Source of the DNA: Geomonas anaerohicana
GTDB lineage: Bacteria > Desulfobacterota > Desulfuromonadia > Geobacterales > Geobacteraceae
Length of the DNA: 64,000 nt
Direction of reading: 5' to 3'
Assembly: GCF_016458305.1 (NCBI RefSeq)
Contig: NZ_JAEMHL010000005.1
Span: forward strand, 62,001-126,000
Part shown: positions 19,862 through 28,042 of the stretch, piece after piece
How positions within the stretch are numbered: position 1 is the stretch's first letter
Layout: each line of letters begins with the position of its first letter
Program-made: the position numbers and the translations under genes
Notes under the pieces: model-generated
Database searches by the model: none
What the model saw: the letters and a program-made list of their open reading frames with translations, nothing else
Told to the model about the DNA's origin: nothing

Positions 19862-20461
19862 TCATTGCTCCAGGGCACCCAGCAGGGCCCCCAGCGAGGC
19901 GGGCGCCGGAATGAGGAAGATGCTGCCGCCGCAGAGCGAATCCGAGACCGAGAACATGGCGTCGATCATCACTACCGCCTCGTCCTTTTCGCCCTGCTCC
20001 AGGGCGTGCGCCAGGATGTCGTTGCCTTGCCCGGTGCTGAGCGCCGGGACCGAGGGGAGCAGGGTCATCTTGAGCGAGTTGCCCAGGGCGTTCAGGCAGG
20101 CCGACGCCAGGATGTTGCCGACCTCCATCAGGGTGGCCCGTTCCATCTCGGAGAGCGGCTCACCTTCCTTGGGGCCTTGGCCCAGCAACAGCTCCAGGAT
20201 CCGGTGCGCGTTCTCGCGGAGCAGCAGGATCAGGATGCTGCCGCGCACGTTGCCCAGGATCTGCAGTTGCAGCGCGGTCACCTCCTGCGAGCCGAGCAGG
20301 TGTGAAATCCCGGAGCCCTCCAGCACCTGGAGCCGGGGCACCTGGATGCTCACTCCCTTGCCCATCAGCTGGGACAGGGCGACCGCGGCGTGCTGCATGC
20401 CGGTGCTGCAGACGTGGGTGAGGGCGTTCAGGTTGCCGTCGTGCAAGTCATGGTGGGCCAT
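19862..20461 (-). CDS. cheC: CheC-type CheY-P phosphatase
   Basis: 199 residues. The CheC/CheX/FliY family segment SEMERATLMEVGNILASACL carries the E-x2-N pair of the phosphatase active site, and the C-terminal FLIPAPASLGALLGAL matches CheC ends. The residue usually Asp or Ser four positions before the Glu appears to be Ala here, and I see only one complete active-site motif. The protein would dephosphorylate CheY-P in the cytoplasm. CGGAGG precedes the ATG. It is the last gene of the chemotaxis operon, 63 bases after cheA. Confidence 0.78.
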   Translation of the reverse strand: MAHHDLHDGNLNALTHVCSTGMQHAAVALSQLMGKGVSIQVPRLQVLEGSGISHLLGSQEVTALQLQILGNVRGSILILLLRENAHRILELLLGQGPKEGEPLSEMERATLMEVGNILASACLNALGNSLKMTLLPSVPALSTGQGNDILAHALEQGEKDEAVVMIDAMFSVSDSLCGGSIFLIPAPASLGALLGALEQ

Positions 20462-20524
20462 GCTAGCCTCCGCAGGTAAGCCGCTGCCGGTGCGGGCAAC
20501 GGCGGCTAAGGATCGGGAAACGGT

Positions 20525-22201
20525 TCACAGCAGTCCGGCCAGGTCCAGTATGGCGACGATCTCGCCGTCGCCCAGGGTGGCGCCGCCGGCGACGCCGGCC
20601 ATCTTGGAAAGCGGCCGCCCCAGTTGCTTTACGAACAGCTCGTGCTGGCCGAGGAGCCGGTCCACCACGATGCCGACCCGGCGACCGCGGGCCTCGGTGA
20701 CGAAGAGAGGGAGAATGCCGTCGGGAAAGCGCCCCAGCGGCAGCCCCAGCACCCGGTTCAGCGACAACAGCGGAATCGCCTCGTCGTCGAGCTGGAACAT
20801 CTGCCGCTTGCCCATGGTCTCGATCTGGCGCCGCGACAGCTCGACGGTGCGCTGCACCGCGTTCACGGGAATGGCGGCCTTGACCTGGCCCACCTGCACC
20901 ACCAGCGCGTGGATGATGGCGATGGTGAGCGGCAGTCTCAGCGTGATGGTGGTGCCGACGCCCGGCTCGGATTCGATGCCCAGGGTCCCCCCCAGCTTCT
21001 GGATGGCGGCGTTGACCGCGTCCATCCCCACCCCGCGGCCGGAGATGTCGGTCACTTCCTTGGCGGTGGAGAAGCCCGGGATGCAGGAGAGCATGAGCGC
21101 CTGGCGCGGCGACAAGAGCTCCCCCTCCTCCGGGGTCAGGATCCCCTTGGCGATGGCGGCCGCGATCATGGTGGCGGGCTCCATGCCCCGGCCGTCGTCG
21201 CGCACGGTGATCTGGATGCGGTCCCGGTCCCGGGTCACGGCGAGCCGCACCGTCCCCCGCGCCGGTTTGCCCCCCCGTTCCCGCTCCCCGCTTTCCTCGA
21301 TGCCGTGGTCCACGGCGTTTCTCAGGATGTGGTTCAGGGGATCGACGAGCTGCTCCAGCATACCGCGGTCGAGACCGATTTCACGGCCGGTGAGCTCGAA
21401 ATGGATCTCCTTGCCGCTTTTCTTGGCTACCGAGCGCACCGAGCGTTGGAAGCGGTCGCTGATCGCCTCGAAGGGCATCAGGCGCACCTTCATCACCTCG
21501 TCGTGCAGGGAGCGCAGCAGCTTGGCGGTCTCGGAGATGGCGTCGTTCAGGGCCGGGGAGGCCAGTTCGCCGGCGATGGTCAAGAGGCGCTGCTTGTTGG
21601 TGACCAGTTCGCCGGTGAGGTTGATCAGGTGGTCCAAAAGCTCCGTCTTCACCCGCACCGTTCCGCCCGCTTCGCCGGCCGGTTCCTTGGCCTTTTCCGC
21701 CTCGGCGGCGGGTGGCGGGGCGATGTCCGCGGCAGCGGCAGGGGTGGTCGGTGCGGGGGAGGGCACAGCTTCGACGGCGGATACCTGTGTCTCAGCCTGG
21801 TCGGCCGGGGCCGCCTTGGGCGGAGCCGGGGTGTATATCGCCAGCCGCTGTGCGTAGTCGCCGGTGGGGAGGGTGGAGGGACGCTCCTGCTCCACATCCT
21901 GGAGCAGCACGTCGATCAGGTCCACTCCCTCCAGGAGCAGGTCGGCCACGCCGGCGTCGAAGGGGACCGCCCCGTCGCGCACGCGCGCCATCAGGTCCTC
22001 CATGCTGTGGGCCACCACCACCACGTCGCCGTACTCCATCGACGCCGCCATCCCTTTCAGCGAGTGCGCACCGCGGAACAGGGCGTCCACGGCGCTGCGC
22101 TCCCCGGGCGACTGCTCGAGGGCCACTACCTGCTCCGCGATGGTACGCAGGTACTCCCGGGATTCCGAGAGAAAGAGGGCCTTGTACTGCGACATGTCCA
22201 T
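20525..22201 (-). CDS. cheA: Chemotaxis histidine kinase CheA
   Basis: 558 residues, shorter than typical CheA (about 650). Order: Hpt domain with phospho-acceptor His46 (GAHSLKG); an Ala/Pro-rich linker at about 125-175 in place of a recognisable P2 domain; dimerisation helices (LLDHLINLTGELVTNKQRLL); an HATPase with N-box HILRNAVDHGIE and G-boxes DDGRGM and GRGVGMDAV; then a CheW-like domain (about 425-558). It phosphorylates CheY in response to the receptor. Apparent loss of the response-regulator docking domain P2 is notable. The start ATG 22201 has AGGGG upstream. The gap to cheY is three bases. Confidence 0.93.
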   Translation of the reverse strand: MDMSQYKALFLSESREYLRTIAEQVVALEQSPGERSAVDALFRGAHSLKGMAASMEYGDVVVVAHSMEDLMARVRDGAVPFDAGVADLLLEGVDLIDVLLQDVEQERPSTLPTGDYAQRLAIYTPAPPKAAPADQAETQVSAVEAVPSPAPTTPAAAADIAPPPAAEAEKAKEPAGEAGGTVRVKTELLDHLINLTGELVTNKQRLLTIAGELASPALNDAISETAKLLRSLHDEVMKVRLMPFEAISDRFQRSVRSVAKKSGKEIHFELTGREIGLDRGMLEQLVDPLNHILRNAVDHGIEESGERERGGKPARGTVRLAVTRDRDRIQITVRDDGRGMEPATMIAAAIAKGILTPEEGELLSPRQALMLSCIPGFSTAKEVTDISGRGVGMDAVNAAIQKLGGTLGIESEPGVGTTITLRLPLTIAIIHALVVQVGQVKAAIPVNAVQRTVELSRRQIETMGKRQMFQLDDEAIPLLSLNRVLGLPLGRFPDGILPLFVTEARGRRVGIVVDRLLGQHELFVKQLGRPLSKMAGVAGGATLGDGEIVAILDLAGLL

Positions 22202-22204
22202 CGA

Positions 22205-22570
22205 TTACCCCTGGGCCACTTCCCTGAGCACCCGGGTGACCAGCTCGGGATTGAACGGCTTCAGTATGAAGGCCTTGGCACCGGCCTCGGTCGCGGCGGT
22301 GGTGAGCGCCTCCTGCCCGATGGCGGAGCACATCACCACGCGGGCCCCGGCGTCATAGGCCATGATTTCCTGCAGCGCCTCGATTCCCGTCTTGTTGGGC
22401 ATCACGATGTCCAGGGTGACCAGGTCGGGGAGGCACTCCTTGTATTTCTCAACCGCTTCCACGCCGTCGCTTGCCTCGTCGGCTATTTCGTACCCCTCCT
22501 CCACGAGGATGTCGCGCAGCATTTTCCTCATGAAAAGGGAGTCGTCAACTATCATGACCTTCAAGGCCAT
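22205..22570 (-). CDS. cheY: CheY-like response regulator
   Basis: 121 residues, a single receiver domain. The acidic pocket is VDDS (Asp9, Asp10), phospho-acceptor Asp54 lies in TLDIVMP, Thr/Ser is at MCSAIG, and Lys104 lies in ILKPF. It has no output domain, so it is a diffusible signal, probably to the flagellar or pilus motor. Start ATG 22570 with a strong CAGGAGGTACC site overlaps the cheW stop. It sits between cheW and cheA in the operon. Confidence 0.93.
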   Translation of the reverse strand: MALKVMIVDDSLFMRKMLRDILVEEGYEIADEASDGVEAVEKYKECLPDLVTLDIVMPNKTGIEALQEIMAYDAGARVVMCSAIGQEALTTAATEAGAKAFILKPFNPELVTRVLREVAQG

Positions 22571-23022
22571 CAGGTACCTCCTGGTTTGGCATTGTTTGGG
22601 GCGTTTTGCTGCAGTTCCTGCTCCAGGCCGGTCAAAAGCGTCTCCAGGCGGAGCAGGCGCACGTTCCCCTGCGGCGTATCGAGCAGCGCCTCGGTGAGCG
22701 GATCCTCGTGGCTGCTGGCGCCGGTGATGCTGGCGGCGTCGAGGATGGAGCCCACGGCATCGACCTTGAGGGCGAGGTGGGCCAGCCGGGTGTCGATCAC
22801 CAGGATCTTTCCCGGCAGCGGACGCCCCGGCAGGCGCAGGTAGCCGGCCAGGTCGACCAGGGCGGTGAGGTTGCCGTGGAAGTTGATCAACCCCTGGTAG
22901 TGCGGCGGCGCGCCGGCGAAGGGATAGCACTGCTGCGGCTCCATCACCTCGCAGACCTCCTGCAGGTTCAGGGCGAAGAGCTGCCGCGCCGCGCTGAACA
23001 GGAGCAGGCGCTCGGGGGTCAC
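22570..23022 (-). CDS. cheW: Chemotaxis coupling protein CheW
   Basis: 150 residues, one CheW domain. It starts [20 protein letters not shown] and has the conserved [19 protein letters not shown] segment. It couples the receptor to CheA in the cytoplasm. The GTG start overlaps the mcp stop as GTGA, and its stop overlaps the cheY start, so translation is coupled on both sides. The C-terminus ([15 protein letters not shown]) is a short unstructured tail. Confidence 0.85.
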   Translation of the reverse strand: MTPERLLLFSAARQLFALNLQEVCEVMEPQQCYPFAGAPPHYQGLINFHGNLTALVDLAGYLRLPGRPLPGKILVIDTRLAHLALKVDAVGSILDAASITGASSHEDPLTEALLDTPQGNVRLLRLETLLTGLEQELQQNAPNNAKPGGT

Positions 23023-24305
23023 GCCTCGGGCTCCGGCGCGGTATCAGGCCCGACCTGGAAGCGTTCCACCGAGCGCAACAGCTCGTCGGCAAGCTTGGCC
23101 AGCTCCTGGGTCTGGTACACCATCTCCTGCATGGCCGAGTGCTGTTCCTCGGTGGCGGCGGAGACCTCCTCGGTGGAGGCCGCGTTGTCCTCGGCCACCT
23201 TGGCGATCTCGTCCACCATGCTCACCATCTTGGCGGCTCCGGTGGTCTGCATCTGGGACAGGTCGGCGATGGAGTTCGCCTTTCTTTCGGTCTCGACGAC
23301 GGTTGCGAGGATTTCCTTGAAGGCGTCCGCGGTGGTATCGAGGTTCTTCTTCCCCACGATGATGCCGCGCGAGCTGTCGGTGATGGTTTCCTGCACCCTG
23401 CGGCTCTCCACCTTGACCAAGTCGATCAGCTCCACGATCTCGGTGGCGCTCTTGGCGCTGCCGTCGGCGAGCTTTCTCACCTCCTCGGCCACCACGCCGA
23501 ACCCCTTGCCGTACTCGCCGGCGCGGGCCGCCTCGATGGAGGCGTTCAGGGCGAGCAGGTTGGTCTGGCGCGACATCTCCACGATGAAGTCGGCGATCTT
23601 GCCCACCTGCTGCAGCTTGCCGTTCAGGTCCATGAACTGCATGCTGATCAGTTCCACGGAATCGAAGAAGCTCTTCAGCCGCTCCACCGAGTCGTTGGCG
23701 AGCTCGCCACCCTTCTGCGCGGTGAGGCTGGTTTCCCGTGCCGCCTTGGCGGTCTCCTTGGCGCGGCGCGCGACGAGGTCGACCGAGATCGCCATTTCGT
23801 GGATCACCTTGGCGCTTTTGGACAGCATCTCCGCCTGGTTCTCGGCGCCGCCCGAGATGCTCTCGATGGCCTGCGCCACCTCCTCGGTGGAGGCGTTGAT
23901 CTCCAGGGCGCTGGAGGAGAGGGTACGCGAGGACTCGGAGACCTGCTCGGAGGTATGACGGATCTGCCGTACCAGGGTGCGCAGGTTCTCCTGCATGGTG
24001 TTGATCGACAGCGCCATGGAATGGGTCTCGTCCGGGAAACGGGTGGCGGGAAAATCCAGGTTGCTGGACAGGTCGCCCTGGCTGATCGCCTCGGTGGCGC
24101 CGGTCAGCAGGGAGATGTTCTTGGTGAAGCTTCGGGAGAAGAAGGAGCCCAGGATCAGCCCCACCGTGAGCGCCACCACGTAGGAGAGGACGCTGGTCAG
24201 TTCGGGCGAGTACTGCAGGTGCTGCACCGCGGAAGGAACGAAGACGACGGCGGCGACCACGGCCAGGAAGCCGAGGATGAATTTGTAGCCGATTTGGATG
24301 TACAT
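23019..24305 (-). CDS. Methyl-accepting chemotaxis protein without periplasmic domain
   Basis: 428 residues. Two membrane helices (about 8-24 and 37-56) are separated by only a dozen residues, so there is no periplasmic sensor. A HAMP-like segment (59-112) follows, then the signalling coiled coil with the hairpin tip ([19 protein letters not shown]) and flanking methylation helices containing EE/QE pairs. It must sense through the membrane, the HAMP or a partner protein. It is the receptor of the cheR-mcp-cheW-cheY-cheA-cheC operon. Confidence 0.92.
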   Translation of the reverse strand: MYIQIGYKFILGFLAVVAAVVFVPSAVQHLQYSPELTSVLSYVVALTVGLILGSFFSRSFTKNISLLTGATEAISQGDLSSNLDFPATRFPDETHSMALSINTMQENLRTLVRQIRHTSEQVSESSRTLSSSALEINASTEEVAQAIESISGGAENQAEMLSKSAKVIHEMAISVDLVARRAKETAKAARETSLTAQKGGELANDSVERLKSFFDSVELISMQFMDLNGKLQQVGKIADFIVEMSRQTNLLALNASIEAARAGEYGKGFGVVAEEVRKLADGSAKSATEIVELIDLVKVESRRVQETITDSSRGIIVGKKNLDTTADAFKEILATVVETERKANSIADLSQMQTTGAAKMVSMVDEIAKVAEDNAASTEEVSAATEEQHSAMQEMVYQTQELAKLADELLRSVERFQVGPDTAPEPEA

Positions 24306-24344
24306 GTGGGCGTGCTCCTTTTCCTGCTCGAAAAATCGGTGTGG

Positions 24345-25175
24345 CTACAGGGCCCGGTAGATGCGTTCCACCGGGCAGATGGTCCGGAAGCGCTTGCGGG
24401 CCGTGCCGAAAAGGGTTTCGGCCTTGCCCAGCACCAGGTAGCCTCCGGGGGAGAGGGCGTCGGCGAAGCTGTTCAGGATGGTCTCCTGCCGTTCCCTCTC
24501 GAAATAGATCAGTACGTTGCGACAGAGGATCAGGTCGCAGGGGTCCCACCCCTGCCGGTGGTTCAGGTCCGCGTGCTCGAAAAGGACCTGGCTGCGGACC
24601 TCGTTCCCCAGGCGGTAGCGGCCGCCCTCGGGGGTGAAATGGCGCTCCAGCAACTGTGGGGGGACCTCCGCCAGACGGTCCGGGTGGTACACGGCTTCCC
24701 GGGCCTGCTCCAGGATGATGTTGTCCACGTCCACCCCCAGTATGGTGACGCGTCCCGCGTCGACCGCAGCGGGGAACCGCTCCTTCATGAGCAGCGCCAG
24801 GGTGTAGGGTTCCTCCCCGCCGGCGCAACCGACACTGAGGACCCGGACCTGGTCGCCCCGCTCCAACAGCTGTGGCAGGATCTCGGTGCCGAGTTTTTCG
24901 AAGACCGTGGGATTTCTGAAGAAGTGGGAAACGTGGATGGTGAGCACCCGGAGCAGGTGGTCCTGTTCGGCCGTGCTCTGGGTGAGGAGTTCGCCGTACG
25001 CCTCGGGGGTGGGGGAGTGGGTGGCGCGGACGCGGATGTGGATGCGCCGCTTGACGCATTTGTCCTTGTAGCCGTCCAGGGTGAACCCCGAGCGGGCTTT
25101 GAGGATGCGCCCGATGACCTCGAAGGTATCCGGGGCGATATCCGGTTCGACGCTGCCGGTTATGCCGTTAAGCAT
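24345..25175 (-). CDS. cheR: CheR protein-glutamate methyltransferase
   Basis: 276 residues from ATG 25175. The N-terminal all-helical domain contains YKDKCVKRRIHIRVRA. The SAM-binding domain has VGCAGGEEPYTLALL, LGVDVDNIILEQAR and LILCRNVLIYFERE, the CheR signature. It methylates receptor glutamates. Neither the ATG nor an upstream TTG (25223) has a convincing ribosome site, so the start is uncertain by 16 residues. It is the first gene of the operon; no cheB methylesterase or cheD lies in this operon. The upstream interval holds a weak TTGACT on the minus strand. Confidence 0.9.
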   Translation of the reverse strand: MLNGITGSVEPDIAPDTFEVIGRILKARSGFTLDGYKDKCVKRRIHIRVRATHSPTPEAYGELLTQSTAEQDHLLRVLTIHVSHFFRNPTVFEKLGTEILPQLLERGDQVRVLSVGCAGGEEPYTLALLMKERFPAAVDAGRVTILGVDVDNIILEQAREAVYHPDRLAEVPPQLLERHFTPEGGRYRLGNEVRSQVLFEHADLNHRQGWDPCDLILCRNVLIYFERERQETILNSFADALSPGGYLVLGKAETLFGTARKRFRTICPVERIYRAL

Positions 25176-25346
25176 GTGCCACGCCGCGGGCGTTTGCCGC
25201 CGACCGCCTTCTTTCCGGTGCAACCGAGGCCATCTGAACCCCTAAGCTAGTGAGGATGCTGCCCAAATGGAGAATGGATAGCATAACTGCGCCTCAATAG
25301 TCAATGAGGACGTCCACTTGCGGCAAAAAAGGGGGAGGACGGGCGA

Positions 25347-25460
25347 AAATCCCCCCTCCCCTCGCGGGAGGGGGGGAGAGCGGAGGGCGGATGCTGCCAG
25401 GGAGGAGCGCAGGGTTCCCTCCCCCGGAGGGGGAGGGACAGGGAGGGGGAAGCCGCCCCC
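25347..25460. repeat. Inverted pair of family A palindromes
   Basis: CCCCCTCCCCTCGCGGGAGG (near 25350) and CCCTCCCCCGGAGGGGGAGG (near 25420) face each other across about 50 bases, between the end of the minus-strand aminotransferase gene and cheR. No other feature fills this gap. Confidence 0.6.
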
Positions 25461-25463
25461 CGC

Positions 25464-26768
25464 TTACGAGGCGAGGTAGGCGGCGATGTTCTCGGTCAGG
25501 GTGCGGTAGATCTTGCGGCACTCCTCCTCGTCGCGTTCGAGCAGGGTGACCCTGAAGCCCAGGAGTTCCGTGTTGAAGGAGGAGAGCGGCACCACGCAGA
25601 TCCCGGTGTGGGCCAGGATGTAGTAGACGAAGCGCTTGTCCGGCGCCACGCCGGGCTGGTTCACGATCCCCTCCACCAGCGCGCGGATCTCCGGGTTCTG
25701 GATGGGCAGGCTCTGGGTGTGGTTCAAGACGCCCGGCTTGAACGGCACCGCCATGTAGAACGCGCCGTTGGTGCGGTTCACCGACAGCTCCGGGACCTTG
25801 GACAGCGCGTCGTACATGATGTTGCTCATCTTCTCGTAACGGCCGATGCGCTCGTTCAGGTAGTTGTGGTACTCCTGGTGCTTCATCACGGCGGGGAGGC
25901 AGCGCTGCGGCAGCGTGGTGGAGCAGACCTCGTTCATCTTGGAGGAGAGGATGGAGTTGACGAACTTCTTGAAGCGCGGGTCGCGCTCGCCGTTGTAGAC
26001 CTCGATCCAGCCGCAGCGGGAGCCAGGCCAGGGGAGTTCCTTGGAGATGCCCTTCATGGCGATGGCGGGGACCTCGCCGATCACGTCCGAGATGGGGACG
26101 GTGTGCTCGCCGTTGTAGACGATGTTGCTGTACACCTCGTCGGCGATCAGGAACAGGTCGTATTTCTTGGCGATGGCCACGATCTGCTTGAGCACCTCGG
26201 GGGGGTAGACCATGCCGGTCGGGTTGTCCGGGTTGATGAGCATGATCCCGGAGATCTGCGGGTTGTACTTGACGTGGCACTCCAGGTCTTCCATGTCCGG
26301 ATACCAGTTGTCCTCGGGCTTCAAGCGGTAGCAGACCGGGACAGCGTTGGCGTGGGCGGCCTCGCCGATGGAATGGGTGGTATAGGTCGGCGACGGCATC
26401 AGCACGCGGCTCTCGGCCCTGAGGTTGCCGTAGACCTTGGCGATGGCGTCGCCCAGGCCGTTGAAGAAGATGATGTCGTCCGGGGTGATCTGCGCGCCGC
26501 CACGCTTGTTGGTGATCTCGCAGATGAACTCGCGGGTCTCCAGGACGCCGCGGGTGGGGCAGTAGGCGTAGCTCTCGTCGTGCATCGCCTCAGTCGCAAC
26601 GATCTCCTTCATCCACAGCGGGATGGTCTCTCCCTTGACGATCGGGTCCCCGATGTTCTCCCAGTTGATCTTCACCCCGAGGCGCTGCACTTTCTCGGCC
26701 ACGGTGACGATGTTTCGGATTTCATAGGTAAGTTCTCCCGCGCCGGGAGTGACAATCTCGTTGCGCAT
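25464..26768 (-). CDS. PLP-dependent class I/II aminotransferase, probably alanine-forming
   Basis: 434 residues, fold-type I aminotransferase. Landmarks are YCPTRGVLETRE near the N-terminus, the cofactor segment NPDNPTG, ADEVYSN, the Schiff-base Lys243 in ISKELPWPGSRCGW and a C-terminal Arg in FRVTLLERDEEE. It would transfer an amino group between an amino acid and a 2-oxo acid in the cytoplasm. An alanine assignment is inferred mainly from the alanine-codon leader and attenuator in its 5' region (26819-26954); the sequence alone would also allow aspartate- or valine-type activity. AGGGGGAAAAG precedes ATG. Confidence 0.88.
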   Translation of the reverse strand: MRNEIVTPGAGELTYEIRNIVTVAEKVQRLGVKINWENIGDPIVKGETIPLWMKEIVATEAMHDESYAYCPTRGVLETREFICEITNKRGGAQITPDDIIFFNGLGDAIAKVYGNLRAESRVLMPSPTYTTHSIGEAAHANAVPVCYRLKPEDNWYPDMEDLECHVKYNPQISGIMLINPDNPTGMVYPPEVLKQIVAIAKKYDLFLIADEVYSNIVYNGEHTVPISDVIGEVPAIAMKGISKELPWPGSRCGWIEVYNGERDPRFKKFVNSILSSKMNEVCSTTLPQRCLPAVMKHQEYHNYLNERIGRYEKMSNIMYDALSKVPELSVNRTNGAFYMAVPFKPGVLNHTQSLPIQNPEIRALVEGIVNQPGVAPDKRFVYYILAHTGICVVPLSSFNTELLGFRVTLLERDEEECRKIYRTLTENIAAYLAS

Positions 26769-26818
26769 TCTTTTCCCCCTGATTGGTATGTATGTGCTGG
26801 ACCAAAGCGAATTTTTTA

Positions 26819-26851
26819 TAAAAAAAGGCCGTGGGGGTCCCCCACGGCCTT
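26819..26851 (-). terminator. Terminator hairpin of the leader in front of the aminotransferase gene
   Basis: Perfect stem AAGGCCGTGGGGG/CCCCCACGGCCTT (26825-26851), followed on the minus strand by seven T residues. It ends about 50 bases before the aminotransferase start codon, so transcripts begun upstream must read through it. Confidence 0.85.
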
Positions 26852-26954
26852 TAGTAGAAATCTATTTTTCTAATCAGCAGTGGCGGCTCTAAAAGTGTCT
26901 GGCCGCTGCTGCCGCGTGGACGGTGCCACGTGATGTAACGTTGTTAGTATACAT
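26827..26954 (-). promoter_or_regulatory. Putative alanine-responsive transcription attenuator
   Basis: On the minus strand: (1) the Ala codons (26901-26915) contain CAGCAGCGGC; (2) 26875-26887 reads GCCGCCACTGCTG and can pair with region 1; (3) the 5' arm of the terminator (26851-26839, GGCCGTGGGGG) can instead pair with CCGCCAC of region 2; (4) the terminator. Ribosome stalling on Ala codons would free region 2, block the terminator and permit transcription. Deduced by eye from base pairing; no family is known to me for alanine. Confidence 0.6.
26889..26954 (-). CDS. Alanine-rich leader peptide
   Basis: 21 codons plus stop: starts MYTNNVTSRG and ends TVH, five consecutive Ala (GCG GCA GCA GCG GCC at 26915-26901), then RHF and TAG. 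A TGA lies three codons upstream in frame, so the ATG is the natural start. A GAGG lies four bases before it. Its position before two alternative hairpins and an aminotransferase gene matches the layout of amino-acid leader peptides such as those of thr, ilv or his operons. Five Ala in 21 is far above chance even in this GC-rich genome. Confidence 0.6.
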   Translation of the reverse strand: MYTNNVTSRGTVHAAAAARHF

Positions 26955-26961
26955 GACGCCT

Positions 26962-26990
26962 CAAATAACATGCAGGGATATCAATGTCAA
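26962..26990 (-). promoter_or_regulatory. Possible promoter of the aminotransferase leader
   Basis: Perfect TTGACA on the minus strand (26990-26985) with a 17-base spacer to a poor -10, TATTTG (26967-26962). If used, transcription would start almost at the leader-peptide ATG, making it nearly leaderless. A nearby TATACT (26951-26946) lies inside the leader ORF and cannot serve it. Confidence 0.35.
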
Positions 26991-27010
26991 TGCTTTTTCT
27001 ATTTCTGCAG

Positions 27011-27574
27011 CTACTTCAGCGAGACGGTGAGCCTGCCGTCGGGGTCGCGCCAGCGCAGCCACCCGGCCGGCGCCTCGATTCTGGCCCACTCCTTTTCCAC
27101 CTCCAGGACCTTGACCTCCCGGTCCCGGGACAGCGGCGACGCCGGGCTCGCCTCGCCTCCCGGCGTGAGCCGCAGCTGATACCATTCCTTCTTCAGACCG
27201 GGAAGCAGGCGCACCGTGCGTCCGGGAAGGAAGTCGCGCCACTCGCGGTACTCCCAGCCGCGCGCCTTTTCCAGCCATCCCTGGCGTCCCGCCTCGTCCA
27301 GCGCCACCCTGACCCAGCCACCGCGCCGCTCGCTCGCCGCCAAAAGCGGCTCCGCGTCGTCTCCCGACAAGCGCGGCAGCGCCTGGGGCGTGGTCTCGGC
27401 CACCCGCTGCACTCCGGGCTCCTGGTACAGGGGCAGGCTCTCCGGCTGCCACCCCGCTCCCTGTTTGAGGATCAACACCCCGCAGCCACTGTAGGGACGC
27501 GGAGCGGGGAGGGCGGCCAGGGCCGCCGAACCGGCGCCGGCCACGAGCAGGACGCCGATCAAAAACGCTCTCAC
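27011..27574 (-). CDS. Exported protein with SH3-like segments, function unknown
   Basis: 187 residues from a GTG start. Residues 2-20 (RAFLIGVLLVAGAGSAALA) form a signal peptide, so the protein is periplasmic. Two segments resemble bacterial SH3 repeats: LLAASERRGGWVRVALD..GWLEK near 70-100, and VKVLEVEKEWARIEAPAGWL near 155-175. A single Cys follows the signal peptide (YSGCGVL), but it is not in a lipobox. SH3b proteins often bind cell-wall peptides. The GTG overlaps the stop of the upstream VOC gene (GTGA), indicating translational coupling. Confidence 0.65.
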   Translation of the reverse strand: MRAFLIGVLLVAGAGSAALAALPAPRPYSGCGVLILKQGAGWQPESLPLYQEPGVQRVAETTPQALPRLSGDDAEPLLAASERRGGWVRVALDEAGRQGWLEKARGWEYREWRDFLPGRTVRLLPGLKKEWYQLRLTPGGEASPASPLSRDREVKVLEVEKEWARIEAPAGWLRWRDPDGRLTVSLK

Positions 27575-27924
27575 ATCTCCACCAGGGCGAATTCGTTGCC
27601 GTCCGGGTCGGCGACAACCGCCATTTTGCCCCACGGGCTCTTCTCCAGCGGCTCGGTGAAGCGGACCCCCTCGCGGGTGAGCCGGGCGTAGAGTTCCTCC
27701 AGTCCCTTGACGGTGAAGGTGATGCCGGTGTGGCGCCCCACCAGCTTCTGGGCCGCCTCATGCATGGCCAGGGACACGCCGAGTGCGGTCCCCTCGCTGG
27801 GGAGGAACTCCATCATGTACTCGGTCTCCTGCCCGGCGGGAAGCCCCAGCTGCTCCCGATAAAAACGGCGCGCGGCCTTGATGTCCTTGACAAATACAAC
27901 AATATTCTTAATTTTTTCTACCAT
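27571..27924 (-). CDS. VOC (glyoxalase/bleomycin-resistance) family protein
   Basis: 117 residues, a single VOC unit with the two beta-alpha-beta-beta-beta modules: KIKNIVVFVKDIKAARRFYREQLGL, then TGITFTVKGLEELYARL and the terminal ADPDGNEFALVE. Members are metal-dependent isomerases, dioxygenases or drug-binding proteins; the substrate is not predictable. Start ATG 27924 has AAGGTGG upstream; 45 further upstream codons lack support. Divergent from the thiolase-like gene across about 118 bases. Confidence 0.85.
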   Translation of the reverse strand: MVEKIKNIVVFVKDIKAARRFYREQLGLPAGQETEYMMEFLPSEGTALGVSLAMHEAAQKLVGRHTGITFTVKGLEELYARLTREGVRFTEPLEKSPWGKMAVVADPDGNEFALVEM

Positions 27925-28042
27925 GAAAACCACCTTGAGTGATATGTTGTGACAGCGTTCTAATACATAGCAGAGTGGGCGTGCGCTGGCAAGGCTATTC
28001 GGTCGCCGGACGGCGGCGGGACGCCCGTTGCAGGAGGGAACC

